Shown one piece after another: positions 23,390 to 34,851 of a DNA stretch of 35,902 nucleotides. Each line of letters opens with the position of its first letter. The stretch's first letter is position 1. Origin of the DNA: an uncultured bacterium (GTDB lineage: Bacteria; Chloroflexota; Anaerolineae; J036; Brachytrichaceae); contig CAIXPS010000141.1 of assembly GCA_903921365.1 (NCBI GenBank), forward strand, positions 1 to 35,902, written 5' to 3'. Under the pieces are notes generated by a model, which ran no database searches, was not told the DNA's origin, and saw only the letters and a list, made by a program, of their open reading frames with translations. A program made the translations under genes and the position numbers.

Positions 23390-25368
23390 TTTCCCACAAA
23401 AGTCGTGAACACTACGAAATGCTTCTCACTACATAGAGAGCCAGTGATCACTTGAGCTATTCCATCGGGGTAACGGGCTTGAAGCCGGCTGACTGACTCT
23501 TTGTCATCCTCATTGAGCGCAAACCAACCGGGTTGTTCATGCAGATCAACAGCAGCAGCGTCGATGGCCCCGATACCGGCGCCCACAGTGTTGGAGAAGT
23601 TAATGTCGCCGATCCAGACGCCTACAGCGCGCGAGTCCACCCAGTAGGGATAGCCAACGACATAGGCGTTATTCCGGTTGTGCCCGCTCGAAATCCATGC
23701 ATTCATCTCGTTCCCAATGTCGCTGGCATTTTGTGAACGCGGACAATAGGAGGCTGGATATTCCACAAAAACGCGTGAGATATTCAGCCCGACAACAGCC
23801 ACACAGACCACTGCTACCAACGCGCCTCCCGGCAATACCCATTTCCGATCATCGAGCAACGAGCCGGGAATATAGGCGCACACGCACATCAACAATGGAA
23901 TTGCGCCTCCGGTGCGCAACACGCTGGGGTTTTCGTGTGGGAACGCGATTGCAATAGCCGACGGCAACAACATGATAAATCCGGCCGAAAGCATCACCAC
24001 CGGCCAGGGGTCGCGCTTTTTGATGCTCAGTGCGATGACGCCGGCTGCCCCGATGACCAGTAAACCGCCAAGCACCTCATCCATCGCCGGTTTGTCCACG
24101 AGATTGGCCACCCACACTTCATCTTTTGTGTAGTTGAACGAAAGCACTACGTTCTTCACGTTGTCGATGAAGATATCCGCAATATTGCCTTCAATAGGAG
24201 TTTCAAGGCTGGTCACGCGTGTGGCTGCGCGGTAGAGAAACTGGTCGAGGTTCTCAGTGATGTAACGCAGCAATGGCATAAATACAAGCACTGCCATCAC
24301 CAGCGACAACGCCCCATTCAGCAGCGCATAACGCGCCAGGTGCGGCTGGCGATGGACGTACTGCCAGACGACCCACACCCCGATGGCGATAACGTAAACA
24401 ACGATCATTGCGCGGAACGGGATGTAGCCTTGTAACCCGATCCCAAGACAAACCCCTGCGGCCAGCATGGAATTGCGCTCGGAACGCCGCAGACCGCGCA
24501 CGAGAAAGTACATCGTCCAGGCGACGGCGCACGGGTTTAGACCGTGACGCAAGCCGAAGCGGCCTGCCAGCACGCCCCAACTTGCGACAGCGGCGAATAG
24601 CGTGGCAATTAATGCGGTTTTCAGGCCAAATACTTCACGGGCGAGCAGAAAGACGCCTGGCAGCATGATGAGGCTGATGAGCGCCGTGCCAATCTTGAGC
24701 GCCATGAAGTCGGGTCGCAGGTTGAACAGCTTGATCAGCATGACAGTCCAGTAGAACTGCCATGGCTCACGCCCGGTGTTGCGTTCAAAGAAAACGTGCG
24801 GCGTTCCGTTCAGGACATCAGTGATGTCCAGCAGTTTTTCTGTGTGATCGCTGTTCATCTCGCGCGGGTTGTCGTACAGGTTGATGAACCGGAACCCGGC
24901 GCCCAGCGCCAGAATCAACCCAAGGATGACAACCGGCGCGAATTGTGCATGGCTTGTGCGTGTGCCTTGAACAAAGGACAACTTCTGCTGTTGTCTGACA
25001 GACCATACAAGCCACCAGCATACGATACTGATGATCCAAAGGATGACGCCATGGATTGTGTACAGGTTGCCCGAACTAAAGACAAATGCCCCCGCGCCTG
25101 CCGCGAGCGAGACAACCAGCAATATGACGCGCGCCTTAAACGGGAGTCGCGGGGATGAACGCGTTTGCAGGATCGGCGCTTGCGCTTGCGGTTTTATGCT
25201 GATGACGGCGCAGGCGGCGGCGATGATGAAACAAGCGACGCCCAGCCCTGCCATGTCGGCGGCAATGGCTAGCTGTGCGGCAATACCGACCACTATTGCC
25301 GTAACAGTCAGCATGTTCCTGTAAATGCTAAAATCGCCTTTCGATGAATCAACTTGACCGACACTCAT
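23386..25368 (-). CDS. GT39-like (ArnT/PMT-type) membrane glycosyltransferase
   Basis: A 660-residue polytopic membrane protein and the first gene of the minus-strand glycan block. Four hydrophobic segments precede the GT39-like part. A helix at about 144-160 leads to the loop RFINLYDNPREMNSDHTEKL with acidic residues near 174-177, the position of the catalytic acidic pair in this fold. It continues PWQFYWTVMLIKLFNLRPDF, then many membrane helices and a soluble C-terminal domain from about 530. The ATG at 25368 has a strong AGGGAGCG ribosome-binding site. It overlaps the divergent methyltransferase start by 25 bp. Confidence 0.83.
   Translation of the reverse strand: MSVGQVDSSKGDFSIYRNMLTVTAIVVGIAAQLAIAADMAGLGVACFIIAAACAVISIKPQAQAPILQTRSSPRLPFKARVILLVVSLAAGAGAFVFSSGNLYTIHGVILWIISIVCWWLVWSVRQQQKLSFVQGTRTSHAQFAPVVILGLILALGAGFRFINLYDNPREMNSDHTEKLLDITDVLNGTPHVFFERNTGREPWQFYWTVMLIKLFNLRPDFMALKIGTALISLIMLPGVFLLAREVFGLKTALIATLFAAVASWGVLAGRFGLRHGLNPCAVAWTMYFLVRGLRRSERNSMLAAGVCLGIGLQGYIPFRAMIVVYVIAIGVWVVWQYVHRQPHLARYALLNGALSLVMAVLVFMPLLRYITENLDQFLYRAATRVTSLETPIEGNIADIFIDNVKNVVLSFNYTKDEVWVANLVDKPAMDEVLGGLLVIGAAGVIALSIKKRDPWPVVMLSAGFIMLLPSAIAIAFPHENPSVLRTGGAIPLLMCVCAYIPGSLLDDRKWVLPGGALVAVVCVAVVGLNISRVFVEYPASYCPRSQNASDIGNEMNAWISSGHNRNNAYVVGYPYWVDSRAVGVWIGDINFSNTVGAGIGAIDAAAVDLHEQPGWFALNEDDKESVSRLQARYPDGIAQVITGSLCSEKHFVVFTTFVGK
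25326..25334 (+). promoter_or_regulatory. Extended -10 placing a leaderless start for the divergent methyltransferase
   Basis: TGCTAAAAT matches an extended -10 element. It ends 9 nt before ATG 25344, so transcription would start at or very near the start codon. This suits a gene that has no ribosome-binding site. No good -35 box is seen. Confidence 0.45.
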
Positions 25369-26243
25369 ATCGCGCTCCCTATATCAACTCGACTAAGAGT
25401 GAGTTTGCTCCAAAAGATCAGTCCCACGGGCGCTCTGCGTCCGAGCATTCCCACGGGGACTCAAAGCAGACTGATTATCTATGGAATCAGCTTGCAGAGT
25501 TGCCCTATTTCCGCGCACTCTTGCGAGCAATAGAATCACGCTTCTATGAAGACCTGCCCGTGGTCGCGCCAGTGCTCGATCTGGGTTCAGGAGATGGGAG
25601 CTTTGCCGTTCAAACGTTTTCTCGACCGCTGGATGTCGGGATAGACCCATGGTGGGCGCCAACTGAAGAGGCGCGCAAGGTCAATGCGCATAAGCTGCTC
25701 GCCCTGTCGGAGGGAGCGCGCATGCCGTTTCCCGACAACTCATTCCAGACGGTTGTTAGCAACTCGGTGCTGGAGCACATCCCCGACCTCGATCCAGTCA
25801 TCAGCGAGGTGGTGCGCGTCTTGCGCCCCGGGGGCTACCTGTTGTACTGTTCGCCTTCCGATCACTTTACGGATTGGTTGCTGGGGGCGAAGATTCTGGG
25901 CGATAGTTACCGGCGCTGGTTTGACCGAATCTCACGCCATCAGCATTGTGACAGCCCGGCAGTGTGGACAACGCGGCTGGAGCGGGCGGGGCTGAGTGTG
26001 GAGAAAATCTGGTATTACTTCTCGCCGCATGCGTTGCAGACCTTGGAACTGGGGCACTACTTCGGGCTACCCAATCTGGTCACGAAGAAGTTGTTTGGGA
26101 AGTGGGTGTTATTCCCGACAAAGAGCAACCCGTTCCTGCGATTTCTCGATGCGACATTGCGACCGATCTATAACGAACCGCTGGGAGAGACTGGCGCATA
26201 TCTGTTTGGGGTTGCCCGGAAACCACTACATCCCGGTTTGTGA
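25344..26243 (+). CDS. Class I SAM-dependent methyltransferase (Methyltransf_11 type)
   Basis: A 299-residue methyltransferase with motif I VLDLGSGDGSFAVQTF, the second-strand acidic residue in VGIDPWWAP, then NSVLEHIPDLDPVISEVVRV and LRPGGYLLYCSPSDHF. Such proteins often sit in polysaccharide loci, but the acceptor is unknown. The first 40 residues are hydrophilic and variable. No ribosome-binding site precedes ATG 25344; the extended -10 at 25326-25334 suggests leaderless translation. It is divergent from the 660-residue glycosyltransferase and overlaps its start. Confidence 0.85.
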   Translation: MNQLDRHSYRAPYINSTKSEFAPKDQSHGRSASEHSHGDSKQTDYLWNQLAELPYFRALLRAIESRFYEDLPVVAPVLDLGSGDGSFAVQTFSRPLDVGIDPWWAPTEEARKVNAHKLLALSEGARMPFPDNSFQTVVSNSVLEHIPDLDPVISEVVRVLRPGGYLLYCSPSDHFTDWLLGAKILGDSYRRWFDRISRHQHCDSPAVWTTRLERAGLSVEKIWYYFSPHALQTLELGHYFGLPNLVTKKLFGKWVLFPTKSNPFLRFLDATLRPIYNEPLGETGAYLFGVARKPLHPGL

Positions 26244-26268
26244 CTTTGTATGCACCCATAGCAGATGG

Positions 26269-26370
26269 CTCTCACCAAGATCACAAAGCACACAAAGGTA
26301 TGAGGAACAGCGCCAGGGTCAGTTAAGTGTCGTTCATTCCGCTTTGTGATCTTTGTGTGCTTTGTGAGAG
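26269..26370. repeat. Inverted pair of CACAAAG nonamer arrays
   Basis: The left arm 26269-26298 and the reverse complement of the right arm 26341-26370 agree at 24 of 30 positions. The right arm is three 9-mers (CTTTGTGAT, CTTTGTGTG, CTTTGTGAG); the left contains ATCACAAAG and CACACAAAG. It lies between convergent genes, and the right arm is inside the rnhB frame. There is no T-run, so it does not look like a standard terminator. Confidence 0.92.
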
Positions 26371-26985
26371 ACCAATCATGGTTTTTATCGGCGCATAGGA
26401 GCGCCTGTGAATCCGGGAAACCCCGTGTTCTGCAAGGGCACTTTGATGCAGGCGGGTTCCATATCCTTTGTGCTTGCCAAACCCGTATCCAGGGATCTCG
26501 GCGTCCAGGTCTTTCATGTAACGATCACGGCTTGTTTTCGCAATGATGGATGCTGCAGCAACGGATAGGCTGATTGAGTCCGCAAAGAAGAATACGTCCT
26601 GGCGGATACTCAGGGCGGGCAGCCGGACTGCATCAATGACCAGCGCGTCGGGTTGAATCGATAGTGACAAGACTGCCCGCTGCATTGCCAGCCGCGTCGC
26701 AGGCACGATTCCCAGTTGGTCTATCTCGGCACATGTGGCGCTGCCTTCGCCAATGGCAAGCGCTGTTTGTTCAATCAGCATGCGGCATTTGTCTCTCCTG
26801 GATGCACTCAACTGTTTCGAGTCGTTGACAACCGCAAGAAACTCGGCACATGCAACGCTGAGCGGCAATATCACAGCCGCCGCGGTGACCGGGCCGGCCC
26901 ACGCGCCTCGGCCGGCTTCATCGATTCCCGCTATAGCGCTGAAACCCTCGGCGGCTAGACGATACTCATGGTCGAAAGATGGCAT
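26323..26985 (-). CDS. rnhB: Ribonuclease HII
   Basis: Cuts the RNA strand at ribonucleotides in RNA/DNA hybrids. From ATG 26985 it has 220 residues. The catalytic Asp-Glu pair is in GIDEAGRGAWAGPV, a third Asp in VIDAVRLPAL and the fourth in FADSISLSVAAASIIAKTSRD; HKGYGTRLH and RRSYAPI close the domain. The frame upstream to 27132 lies inside the GT2 gene, so the conserved start is used; it is 5 nt after the GT2 stop. The last residues (GLSQSTQRSQSGMNDT) are encoded by the repeat at 26341-26370 and its loop, so the normal C-terminus has been replaced or extended by repeat DNA. Confidence 0.9.
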   Translation of the reverse strand: MPSFDHEYRLAAEGFSAIAGIDEAGRGAWAGPVTAAAVILPLSVACAEFLAVVNDSKQLSASRRDKCRMLIEQTALAIGEGSATCAEIDQLGIVPATRLAMQRAVLSLSIQPDALVIDAVRLPALSIRQDVFFFADSISLSVAAASIIAKTSRDRYMKDLDAEIPGYGFGKHKGYGTRLHQSALAEHGVSRIHRRSYAPIKTMIGLSQSTQRSQSGMNDT

Positions 26986-26990
26986 AGTCC

Positions 26991-27986
26991 CTAAACCAGC
27001 CCCGATTTCAAAACCTCGATATACGCTTTCATCCGCTGCATGCGCATGTCGCGTTTGTGCCCCGCCAACCACTTCAAGCCTTCGAGGATGGTTTGCTCGG
27101 CATACAAGGCCAGTAACACGATTCTCAAACAAGCTGCTTGCGCGTTGCCATGATGCTTGCGCATATAACGCACCTTGCTGGTATTGAAATAAACGGCGCG
27201 CCTGACAGATACCTGCGCACTGCTACGCGCCTCGTAGTGGATGACCTGCGCTTGCGGCAGATAGACAACCCGCCAGTGCGGCGAAGCAGGATCTTGCCCA
27301 TTGATCGGTGTATTTTTGATCCGTTTACACCAGTCCATTTCTTCTGAGTACATGAAGAATGTCTGTTCGTCCAGGCCACCGCACTGCAGGTATGTAGACC
27401 GCCGCACTAGCATTGCTGCCCCATACACCCAGTCCACATCACAGACTTGATCGTCTGGCTTTTCGCGCATATAGAAAGCATTGAGCAGTCCTTTTGGCGC
27501 ATAGCCCTGTAACCAAGTGCTCTCAAAGAATGCGGTGCGTAGATCAAGGAAACGCCGTCGGGATGACTGGATCGCGCCATCCTCGTAAAGCAGTTGAGGG
27601 CCGATCAAACCGACATCAGGATTTGCGTCGGCAAATGCCAACAGGGTGTCGAGTGCGCCCGGTTTTACCACCGTATCCGGGTTTAGCAGGAATAGATAGG
27701 AGGATTGTGGATCCTCATCCTTGAGCAGCAACTCGGCAGCCGCGATGCCGTCGTTATTCCCACCTGTGAATCCACGGTTGCTCTGGTTTGCAACGAGCGT
27801 CACATCTGGGAAGCGCTCACGAACCATAGCCACGGTGTCGTCAGACGAGGCATTATCGACGACGACGATGCGTTGGCGATGCGGCGGCGTCACCGAATTG
27901 CGTTGCAACGACTCGATGCATTCCTGCAGGAGCGCGCACACGTTCCACGACACGATGATGACGGCAATATGTGCAGGAACCGCCAC
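26991..27986 (-). CDS. GT2 family glycosyltransferase (rhamnosyltransferase-like)
   Basis: A 331-residue cytoplasmic GT-A glycosyltransferase. It opens with HIAVIIVSWN, followed by VVVDNASSDDTVAMVRE, NRGFTGGNNDGI and LLNPDTVV, the nucleotide-sugar and metal-binding block. VDWVYGAAMLVRR and FMYSEEMDWCKRI form the acceptor/catalytic part. This layout is common in rhamnosyltransferases of surface polysaccharide loci, which suits the upstream gmd-rmd pair. The start is GTG 27986, one nucleotide after the polyprenyl synthase stop, so the two are translationally coupled. Confidence 0.88.
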   Translation of the reverse strand: MAVPAHIAVIIVSWNVCALLQECIESLQRNSVTPPHRQRIVVVDNASSDDTVAMVRERFPDVTLVANQSNRGFTGGNNDGIAAAELLLKDEDPQSSYLFLLNPDTVVKPGALDTLLAFADANPDVGLIGPQLLYEDGAIQSSRRRFLDLRTAFFESTWLQGYAPKGLLNAFYMREKPDDQVCDVDWVYGAAMLVRRSTYLQCGGLDEQTFFMYSEEMDWCKRIKNTPINGQDPASPHWRVVYLPQAQVIHYEARSSAQVSVRRAVYFNTSKVRYMRKHHGNAQAACLRIVLLALYAEQTILEGLKWLAGHKRDMRMQRMKAYIEVLKSGLV

Positions 27987-27987
27987 G

Positions 27988-29064
27988 CTATTTGTCGCGT
28001 TCGATGGTGTAATCGGCCAGGTCGATTAACGCATCACGATACACGCTCGATGGGAAGATCATCAACGCCTGTTTCGCCTGTGCGATGAGATCAGCTGCCT
28101 CGGCGATGGCATTCCTGATCGCCTCTGACTGGCGGATGCGCGCGACGATTCTGTCGTAGGTTGCGGAATCGCATTCGCCGCGGAATGCGCAGGCAATCTC
28201 AGGATCATCCACATGGGCTTCAGCATAGATGATCGTAGGCAACGTAATCAAACCGTTGCGCAGGTCGCTGCCCACTGGTTTGCCGACATTAGCCTGCTCA
28301 CCCGTGAAATCAAGGATGTCATCCATGATCTGAAACGCCAGCCCGAAATTGTGACCGTACACGCCCAGAGCATTGATCTGTTCCTCAGTGCAGTCACTGA
28401 CAACGCCAATCGCCGATGCTGCGAGAACAAACATCGATGCTGTCTTGGCGTATATCCGGGCGAAGTAGTCGTCACGGGTGCCGCGTTTGGCCCAATCGGT
28501 AAACTGCTGGCGCAACTCACCAGCGACGATGACGCCCAGCGTGTCGGCGAAAATCTTCATCACGCGCACGCTGTCTGTGCTGGCTGCCAGCCCAGCCGCA
28601 ATACCAAAGAGGTAATCGCCAGTGAGTACGGTAGCGGCCGGCGTCCAGACCGCGTTGAGCGTAGAGGCGCCCCGCCGCATCAATGACCCGTCGATCAGGT
28701 CGTCGTGCACAAGCGTTGCGGTGTGGAGCATTTCCACTGCGCTCGCAAGCGATATCACCCGTTGCTCGTTTTTGGCGCGCGCCGCGGCCGCGGCGGCTTT
28801 AAGCGCCGGGTGAGTAAGCATAGCGGCGATCAGCAAGGAAACGGTGGGGCGGATGCGCTTTCCGCCGCTGCTCACGATCATTTCCACCGCTTTACGCAGG
28901 TCTGGCGGTTGTATGTCAGGCAGACGCAATAACGTCGCCTCAACTTCAATGAGCTTGTCCTTTACCAACTCCAATGCGTTATTTACCGATACTGTCCCCA
29001 GGGCGCTCTGCGTCCGAGTAGTGTCAAGTTGCTGGCCTTTTAACCAGTTCATCGTCTCTGTCAT
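27988..29064 (-). CDS. Polyprenyl (trans-isoprenyl) diphosphate synthase
   Basis: A 358-residue enzyme that elongates allylic diphosphates with isopentenyl diphosphate. The first Asp-rich motif is LVHDDLIDGSLMRRG and the second is FQIMDDILDFTG; GGKRIRP and KTASMF are further substrate-binding blocks. Chain length cannot be read with certainty. Products of such enzymes serve as quinone side chains or lipid carriers. Its place between tatD and the GT2 gene, with gmd-rmd upstream, makes a role in supplying a glycan carrier lipid plausible, but a menaquinone role is equally possible. Confidence 0.9.
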   Translation of the reverse strand: MTETMNWLKGQQLDTTRTQSALGTVSVNNALELVKDKLIEVEATLLRLPDIQPPDLRKAVEMIVSSGGKRIRPTVSLLIAAMLTHPALKAAAAAARAKNEQRVISLASAVEMLHTATLVHDDLIDGSLMRRGASTLNAVWTPAATVLTGDYLFGIAAGLAASTDSVRVMKIFADTLGVIVAGELRQQFTDWAKRGTRDDYFARIYAKTASMFVLAASAIGVVSDCTEEQINALGVYGHNFGLAFQIMDDILDFTGEQANVGKPVGSDLRNGLITLPTIIYAEAHVDDPEIACAFRGECDSATYDRIVARIRQSEAIRNAIAEAADLIAQAKQALMIFPSSVYRDALIDLADYTIERDK

Positions 29065-29069
29065 ATCAT

Positions 29070-29849
29070 TTATGCTGCCATGTTATATGTTAACCCGAAA
29101 AGTGCACAAGCATTTGCTGTCGTGATGTCTGCAAGCTCATCAAGACCGATTCCGCGTATTTCCGAGACCCTTGTTGCGGTCAGCAGCAGGTATGCCGGTT
29201 CATTGCGCTTGCCACGATGGGGGTGGGGGGCCAGATAGGGCGCGTCAGTCTCCAGAACCATGCGCTCAAGCGGAATCTGGCTCACGATAGCGCGCAACGT
29301 GGTCGCATTCTTAAAAGTAACTGGCCCGCCGATGCCAAAATAAAAGCCGAAGGTGAGCGCTCTTTCCGCGTGTCGGGGGGCGCCCGCAAACGAATGGAGC
29401 AGCACTTTGACTCGTGAAGCGTACTGCCCCAGGATGTCGAGTGTGTCATCGTATGCGTCTCGGCAATGGATGATGACCGGGAGTCCCAGTCGAACCGCCA
29501 ATTCCAACTGCTGGATGAATGCGGTTGACTGTACTTCTTTTGGGAATTTATTCCAGTAGTAATCCAGGCCAATTTCCCCGATCGCGGCGACTCTGTTTGA
29601 TTGTGCAAGCGAGTGCAACTCGGCAAGCGAGGTTGCGTTTAACTCACCGATGTCATTTGGATGTATGCCGACAGCCGCTGTTACATCAGGGTGAGTAGTT
29701 GCCATGGTTACTGCGCGGCGACTGCTGGCAATGTCATAAGCAGGATTCAGAAAGCGCGTCACATGCGCGGCGTAAGCGCGTTCGAACACGCTTGCGCGAT
29801 CTGAGTCAAACGACTCGACATCCAAGTGGCAGTGTGTGTCAAAAAGCAT
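29070..29849 (-). CDS. tatD: TatD-family metal-dependent DNase
   Basis: A TIM-barrel metallohydrolase of about 259 residues. Metal ligands are visible in FDTHCHLD, GEIGLDYYW, IIHCRDAYDDTL, LLHSFAG and ETDAPYLAPHPHRGKRNEP. The family shows 3'-5' DNase or D-aminoacyl hydrolase-like activity. I use ATG 29849 because the family starts MLFDTHCHLD. A GTG at 29861, directly after the mutase stop, would add four residues and is also possible. It lies 5 nt before the polyprenyl synthase start. Confidence 0.9.
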   Translation of the reverse strand: MLFDTHCHLDVESFDSDRASVFERAYAAHVTRFLNPAYDIASSRRAVTMATTHPDVTAAVGIHPNDIGELNATSLAELHSLAQSNRVAAIGEIGLDYYWNKFPKEVQSTAFIQQLELAVRLGLPVIIHCRDAYDDTLDILGQYASRVKVLLHSFAGAPRHAERALTFGFYFGIGGPVTFKNATTLRAIVSQIPLERMVLETDAPYLAPHPHRGKRNEPAYLLLTATRVSEIRGIGLDELADITTANACALFGLTYNMAA

Positions 29850-29861
29850 TCGTAGTTGCAC

Positions 29862-33222
<3,361 letters not shown>

Positions 33223-33242
33223 AATGTTTACACCAGTGCGTG

Positions 33243-33248
33243 ATTATC
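33243..33248 (-). promoter_or_regulatory. Possible -10 element for the rmd-gmd operon
   Basis: GATAAT on the minus strand would start transcription about 14 nt before rmd ATG 33222. No clear -35 box is present, so this is weak. Confidence 0.25.
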
Positions 33249-33314
33249 GCATGGTATTGGACGGTCTCTGCAGAACGGAAAACGAAGCGCTAATTCCAGT
33301 GGATCCTTTGGATA

Positions 33315-33890
33315 TTATGGAATCGCTGTTGCGATTGCGGTGGGGAGGGCGCGCGGCACAAATACAGAAGTGAGCATTGTCGTTGTGCCAAAAGCGAGGG
33401 AACCGACAATTAAGAGCAGCACGAGCGCAACAAAGCCGATGCCGCCGGCGATACCTATCCACGAAAGGACGCGCGCCTGATCGGGATTGCTTGCGCCGCG
33501 CGACCCGGCGAGGCCGATCCCACCCAGCAATAAAGGGAGCAGCGGAAGCGGCGGCACGCATAATGCAATGCCGACGCCGAAGCACGTGGCCATGGACAGG
33601 ACGCCGCTAATTCCTGCCAAGAGTGCAATCAGGTCGTTGCCATTACGATGTTGGGTGTTCAAGGGCGGGGGTTCAGGAAGGCGCGGCAACTGAGCGGCGG
33701 CGCCAAGCTGGTCGAGATAAAGAGATGGAGGATGGACAACGACGCCTTCCGCGGCAAGAAGCCTGGCTGTGCGCTCGCACACACGGCGTCCATCTTCGGT
33801 GTACCACAGGCAACCCGCGCAAAGCGGAATACCCGTGATCTCGCAATTTTCAACCGCTTCGTTTAAGCATTCCGCGCATCGCGTTGCCAT
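33315..33890 (-). CDS. Small zinc-ribbon/B-box-like membrane protein
   Basis: A 191-residue protein of unknown function. The first 40 residues carry Cys5, Cys8, Cys16, Cys24, Cys27 and Cys38 in two CxxC pairs with spacing like a B-box or treble-clef zinc site (TRCAECLNEAVENCEITG). A proline-rich linker follows at about 57-80, then two to three hydrophobic segments (about 87-125 and 145-168) resembling DUF4190-type tails. It begins 10 nt after the 3' end of tRNA-Ser on the same strand, with no ribosome-binding site. Confidence 0.7.
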   Translation of the reverse strand: MATRCAECLNEAVENCEITGIPLCAGCLWYTEDGRRVCERTARLLAAEGVVVHPPSLYLDQLGAAAQLPRLPEPPPLNTQHRNGNDLIALLAGISGVLSMATCFGVGIALCVPPLPLLPLLLGGIGLAGSRGASNPDQARVLSWIGIAGGIGFVALVLLLIVGSLAFGTTTMLTSVFVPRALPTAIATAIP

Positions 33891-33900
33891 TTAAGTAAGG

Positions 33901-33989
33901 CGGAGAGAGTGAGATTCGAACTCACGGTGAGGAAAAATCCCCACAACGGTTTTCGAGACCGTCCCATTCAACCACTCTGGCATCTCTCC
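33901..33989 (-). tRNA. tRNA-Ser (anticodon CGA)
   Basis: The minus strand folds as a class II tRNA of 89 nt. The acceptor stem is GGAGAGA/TCTCTCC with discriminator G; the anticodon stem ACGGT/ACCGT encloses CTCGAAA, giving anticodon CGA for UCG. A long variable arm (GTGGGGA/TCCTCAC) and a T-arm with GTTCGAATC are present. The 3' CCA is not encoded (the genome continues CCT). Confidence 0.95.
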
Positions 33990-34010
33990 ATGTCCTCCAG
34001 ACTACAAACT

Positions 34011-34016
34011 ATTTTA
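34011..34016 (-). promoter_or_regulatory. Possible -10 element for tRNA-Ser
   Basis: TAAAAT on the minus strand lies 21 nt upstream of the tRNA 5' end, a fitting distance for a short processed leader. The -35 region is not clear. The rest of 33990-34198 shows no gene apart from a five-codon leader frame next to the sigma factor. Confidence 0.35.
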
Positions 34017-34198
34017 CCTCAAACTGACGGGTTCGTCCGGCAGTCCTAAACGCGGAGCATGCACAAGCTATAGTGCGCTTGTTCCCTGCCAGCGCGGCGC
34101 CACGGATATACTATGGTCAATCCAGCCGAAAATGGCGCAGTAGTGTAATATGCGTCTAAAGGTTGTGCTTTGGCAACATTAGATATGAGTAGTGCCCG

Positions 34199-34747
34199 GT
34201 GACCACAAGTTCCGAACAGGATTTAATTGAGCGCTTGCGCCAACAGGATACCCATGCTTTGAGCGAGCTATACGACTTATTTAGCTCACGCGTCTATTCT
34301 CTGGCGGTGGCGATACTTGGCGACACTATGGCGGCTCAGGAGGTGACGCAGGATACCTTCATGAAGGTCTGGAAAAACCCGCACCTCTACCATCGTGACG
34401 AGGGCCGCTTTGCCGGCTGGTTGCTCACAATCACTCGTCGCCTGGCCATCGATCATATTCGGCATGAGAATCGGCGCAGCGGGAAATCATTTTCGCTTGA
34501 TGATGAAAACTTGCCGGAATTGCGCGACCCGTGGCAGGATGAGCAGGCAAGGTGGCGTGATTTGAAACACATGATGGATGAATTGCCTCTTGAGCAACGC
34601 GAAGTAATTGTCCTGGCCTATTACCGTGGGATGAGCCAGAGCGATATTGCGCTGTACCTTGACACACCTTTAGGCACCGTCAAGACTCGCCTGCGTCTTG
34701 GCATGGAGAAACTGCGAGCCGCTTTTGTTGAGACTCGCAACATTTAG
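34199..34747 (+). CDS. ECF-type RNA polymerase sigma factor
   Basis: A 182-residue sigma-70 family ECF factor. Region 2 runs from ALSELYDLFSSRVYSLAVAI through QEVTQDTFMKVWKNP to GWLLTITRRLAIDHIR; region 4 contains LPLEQREVIVLAYYRGMSQS and LGTVKTRLRLGMEKLR, a helix-turn-helix for the -35 box. The start is GTG 34199; an in-frame stop lies 9 nt upstream and there is no other start before region 2. It is followed by an RskA-type anti-sigma factor 95 nt later, the usual arrangement for stress- or envelope-responsive control. Confidence 0.93.
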   Translation: MTTSSEQDLIERLRQQDTHALSELYDLFSSRVYSLAVAILGDTMAAQEVTQDTFMKVWKNPHLYHRDEGRFAGWLLTITRRLAIDHIRHENRRSGKSFSLDDENLPELRDPWQDEQARWRDLKHMMDELPLEQREVIVLAYYRGMSQSDIALYLDTPLGTVKTRLRLGMEKLRAAFVETRNI

Positions 34748-34824
34748 TCAAAGAGACAATTGGACAAAGTCACTGCGTGGGGTTGAATCCGTTCTGGCGA
34801 GTTATGACGTTTAATGATTAGTGA

Positions 34825-34851
34825 TTGAGTGAATTGAGTGAAATGAGTAAG
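34825..34851. repeat. Nonamer array at the anti-sigma factor start
   Basis: Three 9-mers TTGAGTGAA, TTGAGTGAA, ATGAGTAAG; the third contains the ATG chosen as start. The period keeps the frame open, so upstream TTG codons remain possible starts. Confidence 0.8.

Noticed and set aside
25344-26243. Whole-locus DNA-modification/defence system
   Set aside because: The two methyltransferases resemble small-molecule class I enzymes, and the only DNA methylase is a dead fragment, so no active defence system is supported.
26269-26370. Inverted repeat as insertion-sequence ends or bidirectional terminator
   Set aside because: The 42-bp interval holds no transposase and there is no U-run after the stem; the 9-bp periodic words explain the symmetry better.
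26986-27132. Extended N-terminus of RNase HII
   Set aside because: It lies within the GT2 coding sequence in another frame; the conserved domain starts after 26985.
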